The position numbers and the translations under genes were made by a program. Below are positions 1 to 7,730 of a DNA stretch of 31,375 bases, in pieces (within the stretch, counting starts at the first letter, position 1; each line of letters starts with the position of its first letter). The stretch is from ZLKRG08 sp964654815 (GTDB lineage: Bacteria > Actinomycetota > Actinomycetes > Nanopelagicales > Nanopelagicaceae), in contig CAZZLH010000014.1 in NCBI GenBank assembly GCA_964654815.1, forward strand, positions 1-31,375, read 5' to 3'. Below the pieces are notes generated by a model. It was not told the origin of the DNA. It saw nothing but the letters and a program-made list of their open reading frames with translations, and did no database searches.

Positions 1-1
1 A

Positions 2-601
2 GGTAGTAGCGCTAAGCCAGGTGCCACCAAAGCAGTAAAGCCACCGGCAAAAAAGCCAACCAATAAACCAACTGTTAAACCTCGCACTCCTAAGCCAATT
101 CAAACAAAGCCTGCAAAACCAAAACCCATAAAGCCAAAACCGACTAAGCGCCCCAATCCAATTGGCTCACCGAGTAAAGTCAGTAATTCTTTGGCAGATA
201 AGATCCTGCAATCTTTACCAACGCTCCAAGTGGCATATCAACCTGAGGGCGCCGCCCTAGTTAGAGTTCCAGTGATCTTTTTTACCGATTTGCCAACCTT
301 CTTCAATAAGGATTTCAAGATACTCGGTGAGACAGTTCGAATAAATGTAAAGCCTAGGTCGCTCTGGAATTTCGGCGATGGCAACACATTACTTACCAGC
401 AAGCCAGGCAAGCCTTATCCAGATGCAGAGATCACCCACTCCTATTCTGTTCCGGGCACATATTTAGTTAGCGTCTCGACCATCTGGCAGGGGAGTTTCA
501 CGATTGGCGATGTCACCAAAGAGATACCTGGGACCATCCGACAGCTCTCTGCAGTCGAAGTTAAAGTCGTAGGGGCAAGTACTAGGTTTGTGGGTAAATA
601 G
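2..601 (+). CDS. PKD-like domain protein, 5' end outside window (partial)
   Basis: The frame is open from the first bases of the window, so the gene starts upstream and only about 199 C-terminal residues are visible. A TTG at 191 could be read as a start, but nothing marks it and the frame continues unbroken before it. The first ~60 residues are a low-complexity Lys/Pro/Thr linker (repeated KP and PKP units), of the kind that spans cell wall or connects secreted domains. The rest resembles a PKD/Ig-like beta fold: a W-N-F-G-D-G-N core followed by H-S-Y-x-x-P-G-T-Y, the two hallmark PKD strands. Probably an extracytoplasmic protein, but the signal peptide would lie outside the window. Exact function unknown. 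It ends 36 nt before the DUF4192 gene on the same strand. Confidence 0.7.
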   Translation, partial: GSSAKPGATKAVKPPAKKPTNKPTVKPRTPKPIQTKPAKPKPIKPKPTKRPNPIGSPSKVSNSLADKILQSLPTLQVAYQPEGAALVRVPVIFFTDLPTFFNKDFKILGETVRINVKPRSLWNFGDGNTLLTSKPGKPYPDAEITHSYSVPGTYLVSVSTIWQGSFTIGDVTKEIPGTIRQLSAVEVKVVGASTRFVGK

Positions 602-637
602 AAAAATTCATATACCAAATTAGCAGCATTTGCGGTT

Positions 638-1630
638 ATGACAACCGTAAAAACACCACATGATCTAATCGCTGCTGTTCCATTCTTGATCGGATATCAC
701 CCGAGCAATTCACTAGTCCTAATCTCCGTCAAAGCTGATGCACTTGAAATGGCGATGCGGATAGATTTTCCAATCAATCCACCCACTGAGACCTATCAAC
801 TTTTAGCCACCCACTTGAAGCGAGAAAATGGCGAAGCTGCACTGCTAATCGCCTATGAACCAGAAGGGGTCACATCGGGAGAAGAGGTGCTGCAAAATGC
901 GGCACAGGCAATCTCTGACTCTGAAATACCAATCCGAGAGATGATGTTAATTAGAGCCGGTAAATGGCGCTCTCTCTTGTGTAGCGATGCTAACTGCTGT
1001 CCCCCAGAGGGGAATCTGATCGAGGATTTTCAATCCAGTCGAATAACTGCTGAGCAGGTGGCAAATGGCAAGCTCCTACCTTTTGCCAACTCTGAAGGCT
1101 TGACCCACTCCATCTCGCAATTGAAAATCGCTAGCGATGGTCAATGGCAGCGCAAAGTTATCGCCTATCGAATAGATCCAGAGGATGCAGACTTAAATAG
1201 CAAACAACGTGATGGCGCAGAGGCAGTTCTTAAATTGGCAGGGCTCTACTCAAAAAATGGCAGTTGTGATGATCAGGATTTGAAGGCAAAAGTTCTGGGT
1301 AGATTAAGCGATATCCAAGTTCGAGACTTTGCCCTTGGAAGCCATGACGCAGAGAGCCTCAATACTTATTGGGTGATGTGGCGGCATTTGTTGCAGATCG
1401 CACCACCGCAATTCATTGCGCCAGTTGCATCGCTCTTTGCCGCCATTGCTTATGAGAATGGTGAGGGAGCGCTAGCCCATCGCGCCCTAGATCGCGCCCT
1501 GGCAGATCAATCAGATTACTCGTTGGCTCGACTATTAAGGAGGGTCTTTAGTAGTGGTTGGCCACCATCTGGTTTTGCCCAGTTGCGTAGCGAGCTCCAT
1601 CCTCGGGTTACTAAAACCATCTTTGGTTAG
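638..1630 (+). CDS. DUF4192 family protein
   Basis: A 330-residue protein recognisable as DUF4192 by its N-terminus: a T-P-x-D-L-I-A-A-V-P-F-L-I-G-Y-H-P-S-x-S-L-V-L-I segment at about residues 6-30, followed by a basic strand (MAMRIDFP). The family is nearly confined to Actinobacteria, is usually found near the hrdB/parE region and has no assigned function. The middle contains a Cys-rich stretch (C-S-D-A-N-C-C-P-P-E-G near residues 115-125) that is common in the family, and the C-terminal half is helical with Ala/Leu repeats. No signal peptide or membrane segment, so it should be cytoplasmic. No convincing Shine-Dalgarno sequence precedes the ATG. Family assignment is firm; any role is unknown. 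Confidence 0.85.
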   Translation: MTTVKTPHDLIAAVPFLIGYHPSNSLVLISVKADALEMAMRIDFPINPPTETYQLLATHLKRENGEAALLIAYEPEGVTSGEEVLQNAAQAISDSEIPIREMMLIRAGKWRSLLCSDANCCPPEGNLIEDFQSSRITAEQVANGKLLPFANSEGLTHSISQLKIASDGQWQRKVIAYRIDPEDADLNSKQRDGAEAVLKLAGLYSKNGSCDDQDLKAKVLGRLSDIQVRDFALGSHDAESLNTYWVMWRHLLQIAPPQFIAPVASLFAAIAYENGEGALAHRALDRALADQSDYSLARLLRRVFSSGWPPSGFAQLRSELHPRVTKTIFG

Positions 1631-1749
1631 ACCCTGCCTTGCACTTAGGCTTAACTAATCAAGTGAAGCATCTGCAATCAATTTGCGTGTAGCAAACCAG
1701 AAATCGGATTGATAATCTTCCCGCCTAATATCCACCCCGAAAGGCGCAT

Positions 1750-2580
1750 ATGAAGAAATTAAAATTCCTGCCACTAATTTTGGCAGCAGTGGTTTTGACT
1801 GCATGCAGTTCCGCTTCCGAGAATGCGGCGAGCAGTTGTGAACCAGGAAAATTAGCAACCGTCACTGATGGAGTGTTGACCATCGCAACTGGCGAACCGG
1901 CTTACTATCCATGGGTAATCGATGACAAGCCAGAATCCGGACAGGGATTTGAAGCTGCAGTAGCGCTTGCCGTTGCCAAGGAGCTTGGTTACGAAGGCGA
2001 TAAGGTCAAATGGGTTCGCACCACATTTGATTCTGCGATCACGCCAGGCGATAAGACCTTTGATTTCAACCTACAGCAATTCTCGATCACTGAGGAGCGC
2101 AAGCAGGCAGTTGATTTCTCAGATCCTTATTACAAGTCAACTCAGGTTATCGTCTCATTCAAGGGCAGCAAGATCGCTTCCGCAAAATCCATCGCTGATC
2201 TAGCAAATGCCAAATTGGGCGCAGCTGTAGCAACCACTTCATTGGATGCGATCGAGAATCTTTTGAAGCTGAAGGCACAAGTCTTCAACGATAATGCTGC
2301 GGCAGTATTGGCGCTCAAGAATAAGCAGATAGATGGATTAGTAGTCGATCTACCAACTGGCTTCTACCTATCTGCTGTAGAGGTTCCAAACGGTTTGATT
2401 GTTGGACAGATCGCAGATAGCGATAAGTCTGATGCCGGTTTTGGATTACTACTTAAGAAAGATAGCCCAATCACTGGCTGTGTTAACAAGGCAGTAAAGG
2501 CCATCACAGATAGTGGCCAACTAAAGGAGATTACTGATAAGTGGCTCGGTGCAACCGCAGGTGCCCCGGTTCTTTCTTAA
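1750..2580 (+). CDS. Polar amino-acid ABC transporter, substrate-binding lipoprotein
   Basis: A 276-residue type 3 solute-binding protein (SBP_bac_3, the GlnH/HisJ group). Residues 1-18 are a lipoprotein signal peptide with lipobox L-T-A-C, lipidation Cys19, followed by a Ser/Ala/Asn linker. The mature protein has the expected strand G-V-L-T-I-A-T-G-E, the Y-P-W ligand-pocket segment, G-F-E-A-A-V-A-L-A for the first helix, and D-F-N-L-Q-Q-F-S-I-T-E-E-R matching the family's ligand-contacting loop. It would deliver an amino acid (specificity not readable) to the permease and ATPase that follow. AAAGGCG at about 1738-1744 is a fair ribosome binding site for the ATG. A stem-loop begins inside its last codons (see 2573-2605). 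Confidence 0.9.
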   Translation: MKKLKFLPLILAAVVLTACSSASENAASSCEPGKLATVTDGVLTIATGEPAYYPWVIDDKPESGQGFEAAVALAVAKELGYEGDKVKWVRTTFDSAITPGDKTFDFNLQQFSITEERKQAVDFSDPYYKSTQVIVSFKGSKIASAKSIADLANAKLGAAVATTSLDAIENLLKLKAQVFNDNAAAVLALKNKQIDGLVVDLPTGFYLSAVEVPNGLIVGQIADSDKSDAGFGLLLKKDSPITGCVNKAVKAITDSGQLKEITDKWLGATAGAPVLS

Positions 2581-2605
2581 CTTGTCATAACCTCCAAGCA
2601 AGAAA
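2573..2605 (+). terminator. Stem-loop at the 3' end of the amino-acid binding-protein gene
   Basis: TTTCTT (2573-2578) and CTTG (2581-2584) pair with CAAG (2595-2598) and AAGAAA (2600-2605), leaving AA opposite C as an internal loop and a 10-nt terminal loop. The stem contains the stop codon of the binding-protein gene. No T-tract follows, so it is more likely a transcript-stabilising or partially attenuating hairpin than a strong terminator. This would favour excess binding protein over permease, as known for other ABC operons. Confidence 0.4.
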
Positions 2606-2644
2606 CGATTCCTGACTTAACAGCGAATGCCATAGAGTTGGGAT

Positions 2645-3538
2645 ATGTTTAAAGGCAAGCGGCGTCCAAATCTGGGCGCCGCTTCCGCCGTTAATTGGCA
2701 GATTAGCGAAGTCGAGTTGGCCCGTAAAGAGTTGCGAGCCGCACGTAATCGCAAGAATAGGATCATCGCAGCCCTCTCGAGCGCGCTAGTGCTTGGCTCT
2801 TTGACATTGATTGTCGTGCTCTCGCCGGGCTTTAAGAACCTACGGGATACCTTCTTTGATTGGGCTTATGGAGTAGAGGTATTACCTAAAGTGATTCTGG
2901 GTTTTACCACCAACATAATCCTTACGATAATCGCCGCAACATTAGTTGGCTTGATTGCATTAAGTATCGCATTGATCCGCACCTCTCGGTCACCAGCTCT
3001 TGCGCCAATCAGATTGCTGGCTACTGCCTATGTGGATATTTTCCGTTCGATACCGCTGATCCTTGTCATTCTTTTAGTGGGTTTTGGTATCCCCGCGCTG
3101 CAGATAAAGGGCGTCACTTCAAATGTTTTCATATTGGGAACTTTGGCAGTGGTCATCACGTATTCGGCCTATGTAGCAGAGGTGATCCGAAGCGGTATTT
3201 TGAGCGTTCATCCTTCGCAGAAAGCGGCGGCGAGAACTCTAGGTTTAGATAATTGGCAGGCGATGCGCCATGTGATTCTGCCGCAAGCTCTGCGAAGAGT
3301 AACTCCACCACTTTTGAATGATTTAGTGGCGTTGATAAAAGATACTGGTCTAGTCTCGATTCTAGGCGTCACAGATGCGGTTAGAGCGGCGCAGATTGCC
3401 ACGGCTCGAACTTTCAATTACACCCCATACATCACCGCTGCGGTCCTCTTTTTATGTATCACAATTCCATTGACTCGCTTCACTGATCGAACTTTGCGTA
3501 AGAGCATGGCGGCGCAAAACGCCGAGGGGCAGGCGTGA
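2645..3538 (+). CDS. Polar amino-acid ABC transporter permease
   Basis: A 297-residue inner-membrane permease of the HisM/GlnP group. A basic cytoplasmic N-terminus (about residues 1-40) precedes a first membrane span near 42-60; more spans follow near 85-115, 130-155, 165-185 and 260-285. The ATPase-docking EAA loop is clear at about residues 195-235: A-A-R-T-L-G-L-D-N-W-Q-A-M-R, I-L-P-Q-A-L-R-R, P-P-L-L-N-D, ending with the family's typical K-D-T-G-L-V-S-I-L-G. It should pair (as a homodimer, since only one permease gene is present) with the ATPase whose start overlaps its stop codon. Start ATG has GGGA just upstream. Substrate is unknown beyond 'polar amino acid'. Confidence 0.92.
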   Translation: MFKGKRRPNLGAASAVNWQISEVELARKELRAARNRKNRIIAALSSALVLGSLTLIVVLSPGFKNLRDTFFDWAYGVEVLPKVILGFTTNIILTIIAATLVGLIALSIALIRTSRSPALAPIRLLATAYVDIFRSIPLILVILLVGFGIPALQIKGVTSNVFILGTLAVVITYSAYVAEVIRSGILSVHPSQKAAARTLGLDNWQAMRHVILPQALRRVTPPLLNDLVALIKDTGLVSILGVTDAVRAAQIATARTFNYTPYITAAVLFLCITIPLTRFTDRTLRKSMAAQNAEGQA

Positions 3539-4278
3539 TGAGCCTGCTTTCGGTTAGAAATCTCCGCAAGAATTTCGATAATTTAGCGGTCTTAAATGAG
3601 ATCTCTTTTGAGGCGCAAGATCGCTCAGTAACTGCATTTATCGGGGCTTCCGGTAGTGGCAAATCTACTTTATTGCGCGCAATCAACCTGCTGGAACAGG
3701 TTGATGATGGGCAGATCTTCTTCGATGGCGAGGATATAACTTCGGTTGAGACCAATCCCGATTTAGTCAGACGCAAATTGGGGATGGTATTTCAATCTTT
3801 CAATCTATTCCCACATAAGACAGTATTAGAAAACATTATCTTGGCTCCGGTTTTGGTGCATAAGGTAGAAAAAGAGCTGGCAATACATCAGGCAAGAGAA
3901 TTGTTAGAGCGCTTTGGCTTGCTCGATAAAATTTCCCAATACCCAGATAGATTATCTGGAGGCCAACAACAGCGCGTGGCGATAATTCGCGCTATGGCGG
4001 TAAGACCCAAGTTGCTGTTGTTGGATGAGATCACCTCAGCACTCGACCCAGTTCTAGTAAATGAGGTGCTGCAAACTGTTAGGGATTTGAAGGATGAAGG
4101 GGTGGCGATTGTTATGGCTACCCACGAGATGGGCTTTGCCAAACAAGTGGCAGATCAAGTCTGTTTCTTGCACCAGGGAAGAATTTTCGAAAGTGGCGAT
4201 GCCTCATTATTCGATGCGCCAAAGCTTCCAGAGACGAAGGATTTTCTACGCCGAGTTCATGAAGCTGGCCGTTTGTAA
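3538..4278 (+). CDS. Polar amino-acid ABC transporter ATPase
   Basis: About 246 residues, normal length for the GlnQ/HisP family. Walker A is G-A-S-G-S-G-K-S-T near residues 36-44, the Q-loop is V-F-Q-S-F-N-L-F-P-H, the signature is L-S-G-G-Q-Q-Q-R, Walker B is L-L-L-L-D-E, then S-A-L-D-P and the switch histidine in A-T-H-E-M. The residue after Walker B is Ile where the family usually has Pro (D-E-I-T-S rather than D-E-P-T-S), a mild oddity. The start is either ATG at 3538, overlapping the permease stop as TGATG, or GTG at 3535 one codon earlier; both imply translational coupling. It powers uptake by the preceding permease. Confidence 0.92.
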   Translation: MSLLSVRNLRKNFDNLAVLNEISFEAQDRSVTAFIGASGSGKSTLLRAINLLEQVDDGQIFFDGEDITSVETNPDLVRRKLGMVFQSFNLFPHKTVLENIILAPVLVHKVEKELAIHQARELLERFGLLDKISQYPDRLSGGQQQRVAIIRAMAVRPKLLLLDEITSALDPVLVNEVLQTVRDLKDEGVAIVMATHEMGFAKQVADQVCFLHQGRIFESGDASLFDAPKLPETKDFLRRVHEAGRL

Positions 4279-4292
4279 TAAACTCTGGCCCA

Positions 4293-4396
4293 GGTCACGA
4301 GTTCCAGCGTTAAGCCCCGGCTAACTGGACCGCAACCCTCCGACTCGGGTGGGGTGCGCCGGGTGACGACCAGATCGATTGAAATCCAATCGATAA
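4293..4396 (+). promoter_or_regulatory. SAM-IV riboswitch
   Basis: The leader of metX matches the SAM-IV class known from Actinobacteria. P1 pairs GGTC (4293-4296) with GACC (4368-4371). It is followed by ACGAGTTCCAGCG, the AAGCCCCGGCTAACTGG helix region (CCAG pairing with CTGG), the conserved CGCAACCCTCC core and GGGGTGCGCCGGGTGACGACC. The extra 3' hairpin typical of SAM-IV is present: ATCGATTG (4374-4381) pairs perfectly with CAATCGAT (4387-4394) around AAATC. SAM binding should lower metX expression. There is no T-tract before the gene and the GAGGAG ribosome site (4411-4416) lies 17 nt after the hairpin, so translational control seems likelier than termination (inference). Confidence 0.92.
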
Positions 4397-4422
4397 GCGT
4401 TAGTTAGCACGAGGAGTTTTAA

Positions 4423-5517
4423 TTGCCTATCCCAAAGGTCACCGGTGCTTGGATCGAAGGTGAAGATCCAGGTGAGCGCCAATTCATAAAGATTGGCGAT
4501 TTAACTTTGGAATCAGGCGAAGTAATTTCCGATATCACGATTGCCTATCAAAGCTATGGCCAATTAAATTCCAATCGAGATAATGCGATTTTGGTTAACC
4601 ATGCCTGGACCGGTTGGTCTGATGTAGAGGGCTGGTGGCCCAACATGGTTGGCCCTGGTAAGCCCTTAGATACCAATAAATATTTCGTGGTCTGCCCCAA
4701 TGTGATCGGTGGATGCCAAGGCTCTACCGGGCCGGCAAGCAAAGCGCCGGATGGTAAGTTCTATGGTTCTAGGTTCCCATCGCTAACGATCCGCGACATG
4801 GTTGCAGCAGAGGTGGCTTTCACCAATAAGCTAGATATAAATAAGTATGTATTGGCCTGTGGTCCGTCCCTTGGTGGCATGCGCTCACTTGAATGGGCGG
4901 TGCAATTTCCCGATCGAGTGGGCGGTATCTGCACCATTGGAAGTTCGGCAGTTGCAACCGGTGATCAGATTGGCACAGTCGCAACCCAAGTACATGCCAT
5001 CAAATCAGATCCAAATTTCCACGGCGGAGATTTCTATTACAAAGAGATTGGTCCCGAGGTGGGAATGGGTATCGCTAGGCGAATCGCGCACCTCTCGTTT
5101 CGCACGGAGATTGAGATGGATATGCGATTTGGCCGAGAGTTACAAGGCGATGACACAGGGCGGTTTGCGGTCGAGTCCTATCTTGATCATCAGGCAAATA
5201 AATTAGCTCGTCGCTTCGATGCCAACACCTACATCATTCTGGGCGAGGCGATGAATAGCCACGATATTGGTCGCGACCGTGGTGGAGTTGCCAAAGCTCT
5301 CTCCAAGATTGAAGTTCCGGTGATGGTTGTCTCCATCGATACCGACCGCCTCTTTCCGCCGCGGTTGCAGCAGGAGTTGGCCGAGCTAACCCCAGGCGCC
5401 AAATTGGAGATGCTTAGCTCGCCCTTTGGCCACGATGGCTTTCTAGTGGAGTCAGAGGCGATGGGAGAGCTTCTTCGCCACGCCTTGGAGCATGCCGAAG
5501 GGGTCCATCGCCACTAG
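4423..5517 (+). CDS. metX: Homoserine O-acetyltransferase (MetX)
   Basis: A 364-residue alpha/beta-hydrolase-fold enzyme of the MetX family, which transfers an acyl group (usually acetyl) from acyl-CoA to L-homoserine in methionine synthesis. Visible landmarks: I-A-Y-Q-S-Y-G-Q-L-N and N-A-I-L-V-N-H-A-W-T near the N-terminus, N-V-I-G-G-C-Q-G-S-T-G-P, the nucleophile elbow G-P-S-L-G-G-M (Ser in place of the textbook GxSxG spacing is normal here), and the acid/histidine pair near D-T-D-R-L-F-P-P and G-H-D-G-F-L-V-E. The TTG start at 4423 is set by GAGGAG 6 nt upstream and follows the SAM-IV riboswitch. No metY lies next to it. Acetyl versus succinyl preference cannot be read with certainty. Confidence 0.95.
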   Translation: MPIPKVTGAWIEGEDPGERQFIKIGDLTLESGEVISDITIAYQSYGQLNSNRDNAILVNHAWTGWSDVEGWWPNMVGPGKPLDTNKYFVVCPNVIGGCQGSTGPASKAPDGKFYGSRFPSLTIRDMVAAEVAFTNKLDINKYVLACGPSLGGMRSLEWAVQFPDRVGGICTIGSSAVATGDQIGTVATQVHAIKSDPNFHGGDFYYKEIGPEVGMGIARRIAHLSFRTEIEMDMRFGRELQGDDTGRFAVESYLDHQANKLARRFDANTYIILGEAMNSHDIGRDRGGVAKALSKIEVPVMVVSIDTDRLFPPRLQQELAELTPGAKLEMLSSPFGHDGFLVESEAMGELLRHALEHAEGVHRH

Positions 5518-5520
5518 ACA

Positions 5521-5559
5521 TCTCTTTCAGACACGGCCATCAGACATGGCCATAAGAGA
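5521..5559 (+). terminator. Stem-loop after metX
   Basis: TCTCTT (5521-5526) pairs with AAGAGA (5554-5559), and inside it GGCCAT (5535-5540) pairs with ATGGCC (5546-5551) around CAGAC. It begins 3 nt after the metX stop codon. There is no T-tract, so it may end transcription weakly or protect the metX 3' end. The inner stem is perfect, which makes chance less likely. Confidence 0.45.
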
Positions 5560-5652
5560 AGAGGACCAACTTTTAGAGCCTAGTGAATGACTGGAGATTG
5601 AAGTGCGGAAAAAGTTGAGCCCTTGGTATGTTGAGTTATTGCGGGGCGTTTT

Positions 5653-5682
5653 TTGGGGTTTCATCTCTGCCCCGAGTACAAT
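5653..5682 (+). promoter_or_regulatory. Candidate promoter for the principal sigma factor gene
   Basis: TTGGGG (5653-5658) and TACAAT (5677-5682) are separated by 18 nt and lie in the 251-nt space between metX and the sigma gene. TACAAT matches the sigma-70-type -10 consensus in five of six positions. Transcription would start about 80 nt before the GTG start. Assigned by eye only. Confidence 0.4.
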
Positions 5683-5768
5683 TACGCAATCGCAATCGCT
5701 CGCTAGCCATACCCCTAAGCGCAGCAAGTGATCGCCAAATTTAAGAGCAAAACAATCAAAGGATATCT

Positions 5769-7703
5769 GTGGCTTTATCTAGTGCGCCCAAAAACAAGGG
5801 CAAGGCTTCAAAACCAGCCAAACCTGCCAAGAGCTCAAAGGCAGGTAACAAGGGTGGTAAATCTGTTAAATCAAATAAGTCAAGTAAAGCAAAGAAGCCA
5901 ACCAAGTCAACTAAGCCAATTAAATCGGTTAAGCCATCTAAAAAGGTAGAGGCCAAAGTCGAATATAAGAAAGACCTCACCGCTGCTGATGTAAAACAGA
6001 TCCTTGATGCTCGTGCGCTCGCAGAGAGACAGAAGGCGGTCCTTGCCGAATTAGAGAAGCGCGGCGTTAAATCAATAAGAGTAATTCCAAAGAAAGAGAA
6101 TAAAGCGCTGGTCGAAGAGGCGCGCGAACTTGAAGTTACTGTCGTTAAAGCAGCCGAGAAATTAAAGAAGGCTGGTCTTGGCCATCCGTATCGAATGCTG
6201 AAGAAGGCCGAAATGGAGCTGGCAATTGCCAAACCAGAACCGGTTGCAGCAGCAAGTGGCGAAGTCAAACAAGTTAAGACCGTCATCATTGATGGCGAAG
6301 AAGTTGAGTTGGTCGAAGAGGAAGATATCGACTTAAATATCGACAACATCGAAGAGGTAAAGGAAGAGGATAAGAGTGAGACTCGCGTTATCAACCTATC
6401 CGATGAAGAGGGCATTGATGATGGCGAAGGTACCTTCGTGCTACGTGATTCTGATGAGGAGAAGGAAGAGGAGCAAGGTCGCTCTGAACGTGCGAAATTA
6501 AGAAGCCGCCTGGCAGCGGTTCATCTACTTAATGAGGCCATTCGCGCCAAGGAGAATGATCCATCTAAGAGCGCGCATAAAGCAGATTCTCGCGCACTAA
6601 CTGCCAAGCAGTTGGAATTGATGATTACCTCGGTTGACTTGACCGAACGCGGTGCCAAAGCGCTAATCGATTCAATCTATGCCACACCACTTAAGGAATT
6701 TAAAGATGCCCATAAAGTGGTTGATGCGACAATCAAACAGATTCAGACCGAGATGGGTCAGTTGCCACCCGAACAGACCGTTCTTACTGCAGGTGCAACT
6801 GCCGACCCAGTCAAGGATTATCTAAAGCAGATTGGCCGCGTTGCGCTGCTAAATGCAGAGCTTGAAGTCGAGCTAGCAACCCGCGTAGAAGCTGGGCTAT
6901 TTGCCGAAGAGAAATTAGCTACCGAGAAGAAGTTAGATAAGAAATTAAAGCGCGAATTGGAGTGGATCGCAGAAGATGGTCGCCGCGCAAAGAATCATTT
7001 ATTGGAGGCGAATCTTCGCCTAGTGGTTTCGCTAGCCAAGCGTTATACCGGCCGCGGCATGTTGTTCTTGGATCTAATCCAAGAAGGAAACCTTGGTTTG
7101 ATTCGCGCCGTTGAGAAGTTCGATTACACCAAGGGTTATAAATTCTCAACTTATGCGACTTGGTGGATTCGCCAAGCGATTACGCGTGCGATGGCGGATC
7201 AGGCTCGCACTATTCGTATTCCAGTGCACATGGTTGAAGTCATCAATAAATTGGCGCGCGTCCAACGCCAGATGTTGCAGGACTTAGGACGCGAACCGAC
7301 CCCGGAAGAGCTTGCTAAAGAACTTGATATGACACCTGAGAAGGTAGTTGAAGTTCAGAAGTATGGTCGCGAACCGATTTCACTACATACGCCTCTTGGC
7401 GAAGAGGGCGACTCCGAGTTCGGAGATTTGATCGAAGACTCAGAAGCGATTGTCCCTGCGGATGCAGTTGGCTTTACCCTGCTACAAGAAGAGCTGCACA
7501 AAGTGATGGATACCTTGTCAGAACGTGAGGCTGGGGTAGTCGCGATGCGCTTTGGGCTAACTGATGGCCAGCCAAAGACCCTTGATGAGATCGGCAAGGT
7601 TTACGGGGTTACCCGCGAACGTATCCGCCAGATTGAATCAAAGACCATGTCTAAGCTACGCCATCCATCTCGTAGCCAAGTGCTGCGCGATTATTTGGAC
7701 TAA
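5769..7703 (+). CDS. sigA: Principal sigma factor, HrdB/SigA type, with long charged N-terminus
   Basis: The 644-residue primary RNA polymerase sigma factor. Region 1.2 starts near residue 346 (D-P-V-K-D-Y-L-K-Q-I-G), region 2 spans about 413-480 with N-L-R-L-V-V-S-L-A-K-R-Y, D-L-I-Q-E-G-N-L-G-L-I-R-A and the -10-reading F-S-T-Y-A-T-W-W-I-R-Q-A-I, region 3 follows, and region 4.2 at the end has the helix-turn-helix T-L-D-E-I-G-K-V-Y-G-V-T-R-E-R-I-R-Q-I-E. The first 60 residues are Lys/Ser-rich low complexity, and about 155-240 is strongly acidic. The whole N-terminal part (~345 residues) is longer than in typical HrdB/SigA proteins of about 500 residues. GTG start at 5769 with AAAGGA 5 nt upstream. 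Neighbouring parE and DUF7455 genes match the hrdB context of other actinobacteria. Confidence 0.95.
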   Translation: MALSSAPKNKGKASKPAKPAKSSKAGNKGGKSVKSNKSSKAKKPTKSTKPIKSVKPSKKVEAKVEYKKDLTAADVKQILDARALAERQKAVLAELEKRGVKSIRVIPKKENKALVEEARELEVTVVKAAEKLKKAGLGHPYRMLKKAEMELAIAKPEPVAAASGEVKQVKTVIIDGEEVELVEEEDIDLNIDNIEEVKEEDKSETRVINLSDEEGIDDGEGTFVLRDSDEEKEEEQGRSERAKLRSRLAAVHLLNEAIRAKENDPSKSAHKADSRALTAKQLELMITSVDLTERGAKALIDSIYATPLKEFKDAHKVVDATIKQIQTEMGQLPPEQTVLTAGATADPVKDYLKQIGRVALLNAELEVELATRVEAGLFAEEKLATEKKLDKKLKRELEWIAEDGRRAKNHLLEANLRLVVSLAKRYTGRGMLFLDLIQEGNLGLIRAVEKFDYTKGYKFSTYATWWIRQAITRAMADQARTIRIPVHMVEVINKLARVQRQMLQDLGREPTPEELAKELDMTPEKVVEVQKYGREPISLHTPLGEEGDSEFGDLIEDSEAIVPADAVGFTLLQEELHKVMDTLSEREAGVVAMRFGLTDGQPKTLDEIGKVYGVTRERIRQIESKTMSKLRHPSRSQVLRDYLD

Positions 7704-7712
7704 GTAAAATCA

Positions 7713-7726
7713 AATTACTTGTAATT
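7713..7726. promoter_or_regulatory. Perfect 14-bp inverted repeat before the CDGSH-hydratase gene
   Basis: AATTAC-TT-GTAATT is a perfect palindrome ending 4 nt before the ATG at 7731 and lying in the 27-nt space after the sigma gene. It could be a protein-binding operator overlapping a promoter, or chance in an AT-rich spacer. No regulator gene lies beside it. Confidence 0.3.
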
Positions 7727-7730
7727 AAGC

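Noticed and set aside
5728..5949. Plus-strand frame overlapping the start of the sigma gene
   Set aside because: Runs out of frame through the Lys-rich repeat region; low-complexity shadow of the sigma gene.
5756..6415. 219-residue minus-strand frame over the sigma gene N-terminus
   Set aside because: Ser/Leu-rich mirror of the Lys- and Glu-rich codons of the sigma gene; no start signal and no family resemblance.
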